Below, one piece after another: positions 20,344 to 29,660 of a stretch of 64,000 bases of DNA. The notes beneath the pieces were generated by a model that was not told where the DNA came from, did not search any database, and worked only from the letters and a program-made list of their open reading frames with translations. The translations under genes and the position numbers were made by a program. Source of the stretch: Sphingobium sp. B2D3C (GTDB lineage: Bacteria; Pseudomonadota; Alphaproteobacteria; Sphingomonadales; Sphingomonadaceae); assembly GCF_025961835.1 (NCBI RefSeq), contig NZ_JAOQOK010000001.1, forward strand, positions 1,488,001 through 1,552,000, given 5' to 3'. Positions within the stretch are counted from its first letter, which is position 1. Each line of letters opens with the position of its first letter.

Positions 20344-20461
20344 TCCCGGCCTTTAGCATCCCCACCGGCGTTTGTCGCGCCCGTCCCTTGGGGCAAAAAG
20401 GGCTGGCAGGCGCCACCGGGAGGCGATAGCGATCCGGCACAGTCTGGAGAGGAGCAAGCCT

Positions 20462-21151
20462 GTGGCAATTTTCGTGCTGGTTCATGGCGCCTGGGGCGGC
20501 AGCTGGGGTTATGGCCCCCTCGCCCGCGAACTGCGGTCCGCCGGCCATGAGGTTCATGTGCCCTCGCTCACCGGCCTTGGGGAGCGTGCTCATCTGGCGC
20601 ATGGCGGCATCACGCTCAGCGATCATATCGCCGATGTTGTCGGCCTCATCGATTGCGAGGGCCTGCGCGACATCATCCTCGTCGGCCATAGCTATGGCGG
20701 CATGGTCATCACCGGTGTCTCTGCCCTGCGCGGCAGCCGCATCCGCAGCCTCATCTATCTCGACGCCTTCCTGCCGAAGGACGGCGAAATGCTCTGGGAC
20801 ATCGTCGATGACGGGACGCGGGCGATGTATATCGAGAATCAGCGGCAGACGCCGGGCCTCGTCCAGCCGATCTTCCCGATCCCGCCGGGGCGGGCCGGGC
20901 GCGTCTCGGGCCACCCGCTCCTCACCCTGCTCGAACCGGTCAAGCTTGGTGGCGAGGAGGACGCGGTTGCGCGGCGGACGTACGTCTTTGCGTCCGCCAG
21001 CCCGCTCGGCTCGTTCGCGCCGTTCCGCGCGCGCTGCACCGCAGACCCGGCCTGGGACGTCCACGAACTCCCCACCAGCCACATGATGTGGGACGACGAT
21101 CTCCCCGGCATCACTCGCATCCTCCTCGAGGACGCGGCGAAGGACGAATGA
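20462..21151 (+). CDS. Alpha/beta hydrolase
   Basis: 229-residue alpha/beta hydrolase. The oxyanion loop is VLVHGAWGGSWGYG, the nucleophile elbow is LVGHSYGGMVI (Ser near residue 78), and the catalytic His is in the late LPTSHMMWDDD. It belongs to the small esterase group that includes plant methyl-salicylate esterases and hydroxynitrile-lyase-like enzymes; the substrate is unknown. The GTG start at 20462 has GAGGAG 8 nt upstream. It is divergent from aat. Confidence 0.85.
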   Translation: MAIFVLVHGAWGGSWGYGPLARELRSAGHEVHVPSLTGLGERAHLAHGGITLSDHIADVVGLIDCEGLRDIILVGHSYGGMVITGVSALRGSRIRSLIYLDAFLPKDGEMLWDIVDDGTRAMYIENQRQTPGLVQPIFPIPPGRAGRVSGHPLLTLLEPVKLGGEEDAVARRTYVFASASPLGSFAPFRARCTADPAWDVHELPTSHMMWDDDLPGITRILLEDAAKDE

Positions 21152-21181
21152 CGACAAGTTGCGGAAAGCGCTGTTGACCGC

Positions 21182-21210
21182 TTGCGCCCGCCTTCGGGTC
21201 GCGTTAAGGG
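21182..21210 (+). promoter_or_regulatory. Candidate promoter of tRNA-Trp-secE-nusG
   Basis: TTGCGC at 21182-21187, a 17-bp spacer, and TAAGGG at 21205-21210. The expected start point lies about 12 nt before the mature tRNA 5' end. The same TTGNNN-N17-TAAGGG form is found before rpsB and rpmE. Confidence 0.5.
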
Positions 21211-21228
21211 CAGCGCCTTCACCGGCAC

Positions 21229-21304
21229 AGGGGTGTAGCTCAGCTGGTAGAGCGTCGGTCTCCAAAACCGAATGTCGTAGGTTCGAATCCTATCGCCCCT
21301 GCCA
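21229..21304 (+). tRNA. tRNA-Trp (CCA anticodon)
   Basis: 76-nt cloverleaf. Acceptor arm AGGGGTG (21229-21235) pairs with CGCCCCT (21294-21300), discriminator G at 21301, encoded CCA at 21302-21304. The anticodon loop CTCCAAA reads CCA for tryptophan. The TpsiC arm contains GGTTCGAATCC. It precedes secE and nusG, the usual bacterial order. Confidence 0.97.
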
Positions 21305-21448
21305 AAACTTGCCCCGAGGCGCCCGAGCGCGTAGAGGCAAGGACGGTTGCGAAATGCAGGCGGCGGGCCGGCCGGAGAAAGCTCCGGGTGCGGTCCGCTT
21401 TCTTGTGTTTCAAAGAGTTCTGGTTTCATCTGAAAGAGCAGGCTGAGC

Positions 21449-21655
21449 GTGGCGAAAACCTCCCCCATCGAATTCGTGAACCAGGTCAAGGCCGAGTGGA
21501 ACAAGGTCACCTGGCCGACCTCGCGCGAGACGGTGATGACCACGATCATGGTGGTGATCCTGACCACGGTGCTCGGACTTTTCTTCTTTGGCATCGACAC
21601 GTTCTTTGGCTGGATCGTTCGCACGCTGCTGGGTTTGGCCGCGGGCCAGAGCTGA
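21449..21655 (+). CDS. secE: Preprotein translocase subunit SecE
   Basis: 68-residue single-span SecE. The short cytoplasmic helix FVNQVKAEWNKVTWPTSRETV carries the family motif, followed by one transmembrane helix (TIMVVILTTVLGLFFFGI). It clamps SecY in the inner-membrane translocon. Start is GTG at 21449. It lies between tRNA-Trp and nusG. Confidence 0.95.
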   Translation: MAKTSPIEFVNQVKAEWNKVTWPTSRETVMTTIMVVILTTVLGLFFFGIDTFFGWIVRTLLGLAAGQS

Positions 21656-21699
21656 TCGCCGCTCTCCCGACCAAGACGAATTGAGGAAACGATAAAATT

Positions 21700-22236
21700 A
21701 TGGCGCGCTGGTACATCATCCACGCTTATTCGGGCTTCGAGAACAAGGTCCGCGAGTCCATCCTGTCCGAAGCCGAGCGCATGGGTCTGGCCCAGCTCAT
21801 CGAGCAGGTCGAGGTGCCGACCGAGACCGTGACCGAAGTGAAGCGCGGCAAGAAGGTTCAGGTCGAGCGCAAGAACATGCCGGGCTATGTGCTCGCCAAG
21901 CTCAGCATGAACGATGATATCTACCACCTCATCAAGAACACGCCCAAGGTCACCGGCTTCCTCGGCAATTCCGGCAAGCCGCAGCCGATCAGCGAGGCGG
22001 AAGCCGCCCGCTTCTTCGGCGCGCGCGAGGAAGCCGCCGCCCAGCCGCGTCACAAGGTCAATGTCGATTACGAGATCGGCGACAGCGTGAAGGTGATGAG
22101 CGGCCCGTTCGCCAGCTTCATCGGCACCGTCGAGGAACTGGATTTCGAGAAGAGCCGCGTGAAGGTCTCGGTTTCGATCTTCGGCCGCGCGACGCCGGTG
22201 GAACTGGACTTCGAGGAAGTCGAGCTTTCCAAATAA
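21700..22236 (+). CDS. nusG: Transcription termination/antitermination protein NusG
   Basis: 178-residue NusG. The NGN domain opens with MARWYIIHAYSGFENKVRES and includes MPGYVLAKLSMNDDIYHLIKNTPKVTGFLG; the C-terminal KOW domain reads IGDSVKVMSGPFASFIGTVEEL. It binds RNA polymerase and links it to Rho or the ribosome. Shine-Dalgarno GAGGAAAC lies about 10 nt before the ATG. It is followed by a strong intrinsic terminator, so the usual read-through into rplK does not occur here. Confidence 0.97.
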   Translation: MARWYIIHAYSGFENKVRESILSEAERMGLAQLIEQVEVPTETVTEVKRGKKVQVERKNMPGYVLAKLSMNDDIYHLIKNTPKVTGFLGNSGKPQPISEAEAARFFGAREEAAAQPRHKVNVDYEIGDSVKVMSGPFASFIGTVEELDFEKSRVKVSVSIFGRATPVELDFEEVELSK

Positions 22237-22258
22237 GGCCTTCGACAGCCAATTTTTC

Positions 22259-22290
22259 GAGCCGCCGGTCCCTGATCGGCGGCTCTTTTC
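22259..22290 (+). terminator. Intrinsic terminator after nusG
   Basis: GAGCCGCCG at 22259-22267 pairs perfectly with CGGCGGCTC at 22277-22285 around a 9-nt loop, followed directly by TTTTCTTGT. It ends the secE-nusG unit. Confidence 0.9.
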
Positions 22291-22472
22291 TTGTGTCGAA
22301 CGCGGGAATGACGGGCAGGAAACGCCGAAAAGGCACAAACGCGCCGCGCCGGTCTCAGCCGTTCTTCCACCTCATCCAACCTGACCATCGCGCAGGGCGA
22401 TTGCGTTGGCGCGGCGAATAATCCCTTGATTGCGCAAGCACCGCAACGGTGCCGCATCAGGAGAGATTAGAC

Positions 22473-24617
22473 GTGGCAGGGAGCAGGAGATCGTGGATCG
22501 CAGGCATGGCGCTGATGACGGCGCCGCTGCTCCTCGCGGGACAGGACGCCCGATCAGGCGGCATGCAGCCAGCCCATGTCACCAGCGAGCGGATGCGGGC
22601 GCCGGACGCACCCGCCAGCGCCGGCAGCTGGATGGCCTATGGGCGCAGCTATGACGAGCAGCGTTATTCGCCGCTCACCCAGATAAACGACAAGACCGTC
22701 CAGCGGCTTGGACTGGCCTGGTACGATGATTTGAACACCTACCGCGGCGTGCAGGCGACACCGCTGGTGGTCGATGGCGTGATCTACAACGCCTCCGCCT
22801 TCAACATCGTGACCGCCTATGATGGACGGACCGGCCGCAAGCTGTGGACCTATGATCCGCAGGTCGAGCGGCAATGGGCGCGGCTGGCCTGTTGCGGCCC
22901 CTCGACCCGTGGCATTGCGGCGTGGAACGGCAAGATCTACGTCGCCGCGCTCGACGGCCGGCTGATCGCCGTGGATGCGCAGACCGGCAAGGCGGTCTGG
23001 ACGGTGCAGACCTTCGACCGCGCGCATCCCTATTCCATCACCGGCGCGCCGCGCGTGTTCGATGGCAAGGTGGTGATCGGCCATGGCGGCGCCGACTATG
23101 GCGTGCGCGGTTTCGTCAGCGCCTGGGATGCGGAGACCGGAAAACAGCTATGGAAGTTCTACACCGTGCCCGGCGACCCCGCCGATGGCCCCGACGGCGA
23201 AGCCTCGGACGCGGCGATGAAGATCGCGCTGCCGACCTGGCACGGGGAGTGGTGGAAATATGGCGGTGGCGGGACTGCGTGGGACAGCTTCGTCTACGAT
23301 CCGGCGCTCAACCTCGTCTATATCGGCACCGGCAACGGATCGCCGATCAGCTGGCATTTCCGCAGCGCGGGCAAGGGTGACAATCTGTTCCTGTGCTCCA
23401 TCGTGGCGGTGGATGCCGACACTGGCGCCTATCGCTGGCATTATCAGGCGGTGCCGGAGGAAGACTGGGACTTTACCTGCACCCAGCCGATGATGCTCGC
23501 GGACCTGAAGATCAAGGGCAAGACCCGCCCGGTCATCATGCAGGCGCCCAAGAACGGCTTTTTCTACGTGCTCGACCGCAAGACCGGGGAATTGCTCTCG
23601 GCCGAGAAATTCGTGCCGAGCAACTGGGCCAGCCATATCGACATGAAGACCGGGCGGCCGGTGCTGTATCCGGGCGTGCATCTGACAACGACGCCCCAGC
23701 GCATCACGCCGAGCCTGCTCGCCGCGCATAGCTGGCACCCCATGTCGTTCAGCCCGAAGACCGGGCTGGTCTATTTCCCGGCCATGGAACAATCCATCGT
23801 CTATGCCCGGCAGCGGGACGAGGATTTTACCTTCGTGCCGTTCCGCAACAATGCCGGCTTCGATTATGCCGGCGCCACGCCGGAATGGGCCGCGCAGCGC
23901 AAGGCCTTGCAGGCAGAGGCGGATGCCATGGAGAAAGGCTATCTGCTCGCCTGGAACCCGGTGACGCAGAAAGAAGTGTGGCGCGTGCCCTATTCACTCC
24001 CCGGCTCGGGTGGCACGCTGGCGACGGCGGGCAATCTCGTCTTTCAGGGCACGATCGAGAAGACCTTCGCGGCGTACCGGGCCGACACCGGGCAGAAGCT
24101 CTGGGACATGAATGTCGACAATGTCGCCATCGGCGGGCCCGTGACTTACGCCATCGACGGCGTGCAATATGTCGCAGTGAATGTCGGCTGGGGCGGATCG
24201 ATCGTCGCGGGGCTGAGCAAGATTCCCGGCGGCTTCCGGGTGTCACCGGCGCGGTTGCTGGTGTTCAGGCTGGATGCCAAAGGCGTGACGCTGCCGCCCC
24301 TACCGCCGCCGACGGCCCTGCCCCGCCCGCCCTTCCTCCGCGCCACCGAAGCGCAGGTGCGGCTGGGCGCGCAACTTTATGGCGAGACCTGCGCCCGCTG
24401 CCATGGCGAGAATGCGCGCGGTGGCCTCAAGGACCTGCGCTACATGACGCCCGACACGCGCGCGCACTTCCTCGATATCGTGCTGGAGGGCACCAAGGCC
24501 GATCTGGGCATGGCCAGCTTCAAGGGCGTGCTGGACAAGACACAGGCGGAGGCGATCCACGCCTACCTCATCGCGCGCGGCAATGAGGATTGGCAGGACG
24601 ATGCCGTGCGGCAATGA
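22473..24617 (+). CDS. PQQ-dependent alcohol dehydrogenase with C-terminal cytochrome c (quinohemoprotein)
   Basis: 714-residue periplasmic type II quinohemoprotein alcohol dehydrogenase. A signal peptide (about residues 8-22) precedes an eight-bladed propeller. The adjacent cysteine pair that closes the PQQ site is C140-C141 (LACCGPSTRG). The catalytic Asp is D333 in DWDFTC, and a metal-ligand Asn is N288 in GTGNGS. The residue two after D333 is Thr, not the extra Asp of lanthanide enzymes, so calcium use is expected. A C-terminal haem-c site CARCH is at 640-644. Start GTG 22473 follows AGGAGA. No pqq biosynthesis gene is nearby. A small hairpin (GCACCG 22438-22443 with CGGTGC 22447-22452) sits just upstream of the ribosome site. 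Confidence 0.92.
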   Translation: MAGSRRSWIAGMALMTAPLLLAGQDARSGGMQPAHVTSERMRAPDAPASAGSWMAYGRSYDEQRYSPLTQINDKTVQRLGLAWYDDLNTYRGVQATPLVVDGVIYNASAFNIVTAYDGRTGRKLWTYDPQVERQWARLACCGPSTRGIAAWNGKIYVAALDGRLIAVDAQTGKAVWTVQTFDRAHPYSITGAPRVFDGKVVIGHGGADYGVRGFVSAWDAETGKQLWKFYTVPGDPADGPDGEASDAAMKIALPTWHGEWWKYGGGGTAWDSFVYDPALNLVYIGTGNGSPISWHFRSAGKGDNLFLCSIVAVDADTGAYRWHYQAVPEEDWDFTCTQPMMLADLKIKGKTRPVIMQAPKNGFFYVLDRKTGELLSAEKFVPSNWASHIDMKTGRPVLYPGVHLTTTPQRITPSLLAAHSWHPMSFSPKTGLVYFPAMEQSIVYARQRDEDFTFVPFRNNAGFDYAGATPEWAAQRKALQAEADAMEKGYLLAWNPVTQKEVWRVPYSLPGSGGTLATAGNLVFQGTIEKTFAAYRADTGQKLWDMNVDNVAIGGPVTYAIDGVQYVAVNVGWGGSIVAGLSKIPGGFRVSPARLLVFRLDAKGVTLPPLPPPTALPRPPFLRATEAQVRLGAQLYGETCARCHGENARGGLKDLRYMTPDTRAHFLDIVLEGTKADLGMASFKGVLDKTQAEAIHAYLIARGNEDWQDDAVRQ

Positions 24618-24635
24618 GGGGCTAGTTCGTGCGGC

Positions 24636-25310
24636 CTAGCCGCGCCGCTGGGCGAACCAGATGACGTGGCGCGGCCCCTTGCCGTTCTCCCGCGCCTTCA
24701 CCGCCACCTCGTCGACGATGAACCCGGCGCTCTTCAGCCGGCGGGTGAAGGCTTCGTCCGAGCCGGCGGACCAGACGGCGAGAATGCCGCCCGGCTTGAG
24801 CGCCCGCATCGCCTGGGAGAGGCCGCGCGCGGCATAGAGCCGGTCATTGGCCGGCACGGTGAGGCCGTCGGGACCATTATCGACGTCGAGCAAGATGGCA
24901 TCGTAGCGCCCCTGCCCTTCCTCGATCAGCTCGGCGACGTCGCTGTGGACGAGATCCACGCGCGGATCATCGAGACAGCCGGCGGCCAATTCGGCCATCG
25001 GCCCCCGCGCCCATTCGATGATCTCCGGCACCAGCTCGGCCACCGTGACCTTCGCCTGCGCATCGAGCGCGCCCAGCGCCGCGCGCAGCGTGAAGCCCAT
25101 GCCATAGCCACCGATCAGCAGATGCCGCCCCGCGCGGGACGGCAGCCGCTCCAGCGTCATCAGCGCCAGCGCCTTTTCCGATCCGCTCATCCGGCTGTTC
25201 ATCAGTTCGTTGCGGTCCAGCACGATCATGAAATCGTCGCCGCGCCGGAACAGGCGCAGATCCTCGCCGCCGGGCACCTTTGCCGTGCCGAGATGTTCGC
25301 GGGGCTTCAT
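24636..25310 (-). CDS. Spermidine synthase-like methyltransferase-fold protein
   Basis: 224-residue protein with a Rossmann methyltransferase/spermidine synthase fold: nucleotide-binding loop LLIGGYGMGFTLRAAL, acidic VAELVPEIIEWAR, and DAILLDVDNGPDGL. It lacks the N-terminal beta-barrel of true spermidine synthases, so polyamine synthesis is not established; a small-molecule methyl- or aminopropyl-transfer role is possible. The ATG at 25310 has AAAGGA upstream. Monocistronic, convergent with the PQQ dehydrogenase gene and divergent from the exonuclease-like gene. Confidence 0.75.
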   Translation of the reverse strand: MKPREHLGTAKVPGGEDLRLFRRGDDFMIVLDRNELMNSRMSGSEKALALMTLERLPSRAGRHLLIGGYGMGFTLRAALGALDAQAKVTVAELVPEIIEWARGPMAELAAGCLDDPRVDLVHSDVAELIEEGQGRYDAILLDVDNGPDGLTVPANDRLYAARGLSQAMRALKPGGILAVWSAGSDEAFTRRLKSAGFIVDEVAVKARENGKGPRHVIWFAQRRG

Positions 25311-25423
25311 ATCGTTCCTTTCAACCGAGCCGTCCCTCTGGCAGACCCGGAGGCATCGCGCAAACGGTCCCGGCACTGTATGCCTCCGCGCGACTCTCCC
25401 CCCAATCCAATCCCCGGAGCTTC

Positions 25424-25879
25424 ATGCGTTACTTTCTCGATACCGAATATAATGGTTTTGGCGGCGCCCTGATCAGCCTGGCCCTGGTGCCCGAATATGG
25501 CGATCAGGAGCTGTATCTCTCGCTTCTGCCGCTTCCAGAACCGCTCCACCCCTGGGTCGAGCACAATGTGATCCCCTATCTGCGCCATGTGCCGACCGGG
25601 CTGGATTATGCCGTGGAGCGGGCCAATGCGTCCGAGCTGGTCGCCACCTATCTCGCCGGCGACAATGAGCCGATGATCGTCGCAGACTGGCCCGAGGACA
25701 TCGCCCATTTCGCGACGCTGCTGATGACCGGCCCCGGCGAGATGATCGACGTGCGCGGCCTCCGCTTCGAGCTGGTCAATGCCGCCGGGTTCAGCAGCGC
25801 GCGCAACAGCCAGGTGCCGCATAATGCCCTTCACGACGCCCGCGCCTTGCGTGGCTTCGTGCTCTCGACCGATATCTGA
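25424..25879 (+). CDS. DEDD-type 3'-5' exoribonuclease-like protein (Rv2179c-like)
   Basis: 151-residue protein that opens with MRYFLDTEYNGFGGALISLA: the DTE holds the first metal-binding acidic pair of DEDD exonucleases. Later motifs are VADWPEDIAHF (second acidic) and VPHNALHDARALRGF (His and last Asp). The arrangement fits the Rv2179c-type exoribonucleases. RNA substrate and role are unknown. GGAG lies 5 nt upstream of the ATG at 25424; upstream extension to 25280 is not needed. Confidence 0.78.
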   Translation: MRYFLDTEYNGFGGALISLALVPEYGDQELYLSLLPLPEPLHPWVEHNVIPYLRHVPTGLDYAVERANASELVATYLAGDNEPMIVADWPEDIAHFATLLMTGPGEMIDVRGLRFELVNAAGFSSARNSQVPHNALHDARALRGFVLSTDI

Positions 25880-25988
25880 ACCGGGCGGCGCAGCAGGTAT
25901 CGCTTGCCGCCGCCCGATAGATTGCTAACCATTAAAAGAATAGTTGCCTTACGAACGATTCGAGGCACAGCCGGAGAGGACAGCCAGC

Positions 25989-27365
25989 ATGGCCAGCGCG
26001 CCCCGCTCGATCGATATCGCCACGTTCATCAATGAGCGGAAGCTCGGCCCGTTCAATTTCCGGCTGATCGTTCTCTCTTGGTTGATCACGGTGTTCGACG
26101 GGTTCGACATGATGCTGATCAGCTTCACCGCGCCCTGGATGCGCGATGAGTTGAGCCTTTCCACCCACCAGCTGGGCAATGTGTTTTCTGCCGGTCTGTT
26201 CGGCATGATGGTCGGCGGTTTTGCCTTCGCATACATTGGCGATCGGATCGGCCGGCGACAGACGATCATCGGCGCCGCCTTCGCATTCGGCATTTTGACC
26301 ACCGCCACCGCGCTGGCGCAGAGCTATGAAGCCCTTCTCATCCTGCGCTTCCTCGATGGCTTTGCCATTGGTGGCATGCTGCCGCTCGCCTGGGCGCTCA
26401 ACATCGAATATGTGCCCACCAAATACCGCTCGACCGTGGTGACGGTGATCATGGTCGGCTACAGCCTCGGCTCCTCGCTGGCCGGGCCGGTGACCGTGTG
26501 GCTTGCCCCCACCTATGGCTGGGAGGGCGTGTTCGTTTTCGGCGGCCTCGGCACGATCGTCTGCGCCTTTGCCCTGTTGTTCTGGTTGCCGGAATCGGTA
26601 CGCTTCCTCGCCAGCAAGAACCTCAAGCCGGACCTGATCGCCAAGACGTTGAACAAGGTCGATCCCACGCTCGGCGCGACCGCGCAGGACCGCTTCGAGC
26701 TCAGCGACGAGAAGCAGGATACCAGCAATTTCACCGCCGCCAAGCTGTTCAAGGGCGACCTCAAATGGCTGACGCCGCTGCTCTGGCTGGCCTATATCGC
26801 CAGTACGCTGGCCGTCTATTTCAAGGCCAATTGGGGCCCTATCGTCTATGAGGATCTCAAATTCTCGCGCGAGACGGCGGCCTATGTCTCGTCCATCGGC
26901 GGCATCGCCGGCGCGGTGCTAGGCCTGCTGCTGATGCGCTTTACCGATGGCAAGGGGCCCCTTGCGGTCGCGGTCTATCCGGCCGTCGCCTTCCCGCTGC
27001 TGCTGCTTGTCGGCCTGGTGCCGATGGAGCCGACGCTCTTCCTGATCGTCTCGGTCGCCGCGACCAGCTTCGTGGGCGGCGCGCATTTCGGCATTCTGTC
27101 GATTGCCGGCGTCTTCTATCCCTCCGCAATCCGGGCGAACGGCGCCGGCTGGGCAACATCCGTAGCCAAGATCGGCGGCATTGCAGGGCCGATCATCGGC
27201 GCGTTCGTGCTGGCGAGCGGCCTGCCGATCGTTCGCAGCTTTGCCATTCTGGCGCTGTGCCCTGCCGTTCTGGCACTGTGCGCGCTCGGCATCGGCATGA
27301 TCGTGAAGCGCCGCAAAGCACCGGCGGACGTGCTGAACACGGCACAGCCCGCGCCGGCCGAATGA
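25989..27365 (+). CDS. MFS transporter, aromatic acid:H+ symporter type
   Basis: 458-residue 12-helix major facilitator. The helix 1 motif VFDGFDMMLISFTAPWM with the DGFD signature and the loop GDRIGRRQTIIG match the AAHS (PcaK/BenK-like) group that imports aromatic acids with protons. Typical mid-chain motif LPESVRFLA is present. Substrate is not defined. Shine-Dalgarno GGAGAGGA precedes the ATG at 25989. No aromatic-degradation gene is next to it. Confidence 0.85.
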   Translation: MASAPRSIDIATFINERKLGPFNFRLIVLSWLITVFDGFDMMLISFTAPWMRDELSLSTHQLGNVFSAGLFGMMVGGFAFAYIGDRIGRRQTIIGAAFAFGILTTATALAQSYEALLILRFLDGFAIGGMLPLAWALNIEYVPTKYRSTVVTVIMVGYSLGSSLAGPVTVWLAPTYGWEGVFVFGGLGTIVCAFALLFWLPESVRFLASKNLKPDLIAKTLNKVDPTLGATAQDRFELSDEKQDTSNFTAAKLFKGDLKWLTPLLWLAYIASTLAVYFKANWGPIVYEDLKFSRETAAYVSSIGGIAGAVLGLLLMRFTDGKGPLAVAVYPAVAFPLLLLVGLVPMEPTLFLIVSVAATSFVGGAHFGILSIAGVFYPSAIRANGAGWATSVAKIGGIAGPIIGAFVLASGLPIVRSFAILALCPAVLALCALGIGMIVKRRKAPADVLNTAQPAPAE

Positions 27366-27482
27366 GCGGGGGCGCGACGACCTAAAAGTCAGGCTTGATC
27401 GGCAAGGGGAAATGCTCGCTGGTTTTCTGGGTGAAGCCGCGCCAATAGCGCGCCTCTCTCCCAAGCCGGTGCGACGAAACCC

Positions 27483-28181
27483 ATGACCACAGAGCGCCTC
27501 TTCAAACCGATCCTTGCCGGCGCCCGGCTGATGCCGCGCCTGCTGGCGGTGATCGGCGCGACGGCGGGGATCGGGCTGACGATCGTGCTCTGCCTGCAAT
27601 TCCCGATCGCTTACGCCGATCTGCCGATCATTGTCGCGCCCATTGGCGCTTCGGCAGTTCTGGTCTTTGCCGTGCCGACCAGTCCGCTCGCCCAGCCCTG
27701 GTCCGTGGTGGGCGGGAACATCCTCTCGGCACTGGTGGGCGTGGCGGCGGCCCGCTGGATTCCGCCCATGGCGCTGGCCGCCGGCGTGGCTGTCGGCGGC
27801 GCGATCCTCGTGATGTCGCTCTGCCGCTGCCTGCACCCGCCCGGCGGGGCGGCGGCGCTGACCGCCGTGATCGGCAGCCAAGGCATTCACGATGCCGGCT
27901 ATGCCTTCGCCTTTGCGCCCGTTGGGCTCAATTCCATCGCGCTGGTGTCACTTGCCATGTTCTTCCATCGCATGACCGGTCACAGCTATCCGCATCAGCC
28001 GGCTGCGCCCGCAATCCAGAGCGCGCAGATGCGAGAGGCATCAGGGCTGCACAGCGAGGATATCGACAAGGCGCTGGAGGATATGGACGAGAGTTTCGAC
28101 ATCAGCCGGGACGATCTCGCCCTGCTGCTCTCCCAGGCGGAGCTTCATGCGCTGGCGCGGCGCACCACCGGGCAAAAGTGA
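27483..28181 (+). CDS. HPP family integral membrane protein (no CBS domains)
   Basis: 232-residue protein with the HPP signature RCLHPPGGAAALTAVIG on the third or fourth of about four helices. HPP proteins have been implicated in nitrite transport in chloroplasts and cyanobacteria; bacterial roles are open. Longer homologues carry a C-terminal CBS pair; here the chain ends after the linker-like HSEDIDKALEDMDESFDISRDDL, so the CBS pair is absent. It lies upstream of rplK but with 178 bp between them. Confidence 0.8.
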   Translation: MTTERLFKPILAGARLMPRLLAVIGATAGIGLTIVLCLQFPIAYADLPIIVAPIGASAVLVFAVPTSPLAQPWSVVGGNILSALVGVAAARWIPPMALAAGVAVGGAILVMSLCRCLHPPGGAAALTAVIGSQGIHDAGYAFAFAPVGLNSIALVSLAMFFHRMTGHSYPHQPAAPAIQSAQMREASGLHSEDIDKALEDMDESFDISRDDLALLLSQAELHALARRTTGQK

Positions 28182-28359
28182 ATCGAGAAGACCGCTCTTT
28201 CCTTTTGCACCGGTCACCGCTATAGGCGCCGGCTTCCGGACGGTCTTGCAGGCCTGATGGAAGCCCATTGCGGGAGGACGACCCCTCAGGGTCAGCCGTT
28301 TGACCGCTAAGCTTGAACCGGGCGGCGCCATTGGCCCCGCCTTCTACAGAGTGAGTGTA

Positions 28360-28791
28360 ATGGCCAAGAAAATCACGGGCTATATCAAGCTCCAGGTGCC
28401 CGCTGGAGCCGCTAACCCCTCGCCGCCGATCGGCCCTGCCCTGGGTCAGCGCGGCGTGAACATCATGGAATTCTGCAAGGCGTTCAACGCGGCGACCGAG
28501 AAGGAGCAGAAGGGTACGCCCCTGCCCACGATCATCACCGTCTACGCTGACCGCAGCTTCTCCTTCGTCACCAAGAAGCCGCCGGCAACCTATCTCATCA
28601 AGCAGGCCGTGAACCTCAAGTCCGGCTCCAAGGAGCCAGGCAAGGTCTCCGCCGGCAAGATCACGCGTGCCCAGCTCGCCGAGATCGCCGAAGCGAAGAT
28701 GGTCGACCTCAATGCCAACGACATCGAGGCCGCGACGAAGATCATCGAAGGCAGCGCCCGCGCGATGGGCCTGACCGTGGTGGAGGGCTAA
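28360..28791 (+). CDS. rplK: 50S ribosomal protein L11
   Basis: 143-residue L11 of the GTPase-associated stalk base: [20 protein letters not shown], with [20 protein letters not shown] and the C-terminal RNA-binding helices. The ATG at 28360 follows GAGTGAG. A possible -10 TATAGG lies at 28221-28226 in a 178-bp leader, with only a weak -35 upstream. It is followed 4 nt later by rplA. Confidence 0.97.
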   Translation: MAKKITGYIKLQVPAGAANPSPPIGPALGQRGVNIMEFCKAFNAATEKEQKGTPLPTIITVYADRSFSFVTKKPPATYLIKQAVNLKSGSKEPGKVSAGKITRAQLAEIAEAKMVDLNANDIEAATKIIEGSARAMGLTVVEG

Positions 28792-28795
28792 GAAC

Positions 28796-29494
28796 ATGGC
28801 AAAGCTGACCAAGAAGGCCAAGGCAATGGCCGCCGCAGTCGATGCGAACAAGCTGCACGGCGTCGATGAAGCCATCGCGCTCATCAAGAAGAACGCCACC
28901 GCCAAGTTCGACGAGACCGTCGAAGTCGCGATGAACCTGGGCGTCGACCCGCGTCACGCCGACCAGATGGTCCGTGGCGTCGTCACCCTGCCCGCCGGCA
29001 CCGGCAAGGATGTGCGCGTTGCCGTCTTCGCCCGCGCCGACAAGGCTGATGCCGCCAAGGCAGCCGGCGCCGAGATCGTGGGTGCCGAGGATCTGCTCGA
29101 GCACATCCAGAACGGCAATTTCGACTTCGACCGCGTGATCGCGACGCCCGACATGATGGGTCTGGTCGGTCGCCTCGGTAAGGTGCTGGGTCCCAAGGGC
29201 CTGATGCCGAACCCGAAGCTCGGCACCGTCACGCCGAACGTCGCTGAAGCCGTGAAGGCGGCTAAGGGCGGCCAGATCGAGTTCCGCGTCGAGAAGGCCG
29301 GTATCATCCACGCCGGTCTCGGCAAGGCCAGCTTCACCGAAGCCGACCTGCGCAAGAACTTCGACGCCTTCGTCGATGCCATTGTGAAGGCCAAGCCCTC
29401 GGGCTCGAAGGGCAAGTATGTCCGCAAGATCGCTCTGTCGTCCTCGATGGGCCCGGGCGTAAAGGTGGACGTGGCTCAGGTCGCCTCGGCCTGA
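28796..29494 (+). CDS. rplA: 50S ribosomal protein L1
   Basis: 232-residue L1 of the ribosomal E-site stalk, with [21 protein letters not shown] near residue 50 and [16 protein letters not shown] near 130. L1 classically represses the rplKA operon by binding its leader; the leader site was not resolved here. It is followed by a strong terminator. Confidence 0.97.
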   Translation: MAKLTKKAKAMAAAVDANKLHGVDEAIALIKKNATAKFDETVEVAMNLGVDPRHADQMVRGVVTLPAGTGKDVRVAVFARADKADAAKAAGAEIVGAEDLLEHIQNGNFDFDRVIATPDMMGLVGRLGKVLGPKGLMPNPKLGTVTPNVAEAVKAAKGGQIEFRVEKAGIIHAGLGKASFTEADLRKNFDAFVDAIVKAKPSGSKGKYVRKIALSSSMGPGVKVDVAQVASA

Positions 29495-29514
29495 TCTCAC
29501 CCAATTCTAAAAAC

Positions 29515-29549
29515 GCCCCGCCCGGTATCCACCGCGGCGGGGCTTTTTT
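29515..29549 (+). terminator. Intrinsic terminator after rplA
   Basis: GCCCCGCC at 29515-29522 pairs with GGCGGGGC at 29536-29543, followed by TTTTTT at 29544-29549. It ends the rplK-rplA operon. Confidence 0.93.
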
Positions 29550-29660
29550 ATTGCCCGATGTTATGATCTGAATTGGCGGTGTGATTAGGCGTTTGTTCGT
29601 AAAGCGCCTGTTAACCCTGCGATGGCATTGCTTGGCGAGGCACGCGACGATAGAACTCAG

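Noticed and set aside
22473..24617. Lanthanide-dependent XoxF/PedH-type alcohol dehydrogenase
   Set aside because: The extra metal-binding Asp two residues after the catalytic Asp is missing (Thr335).
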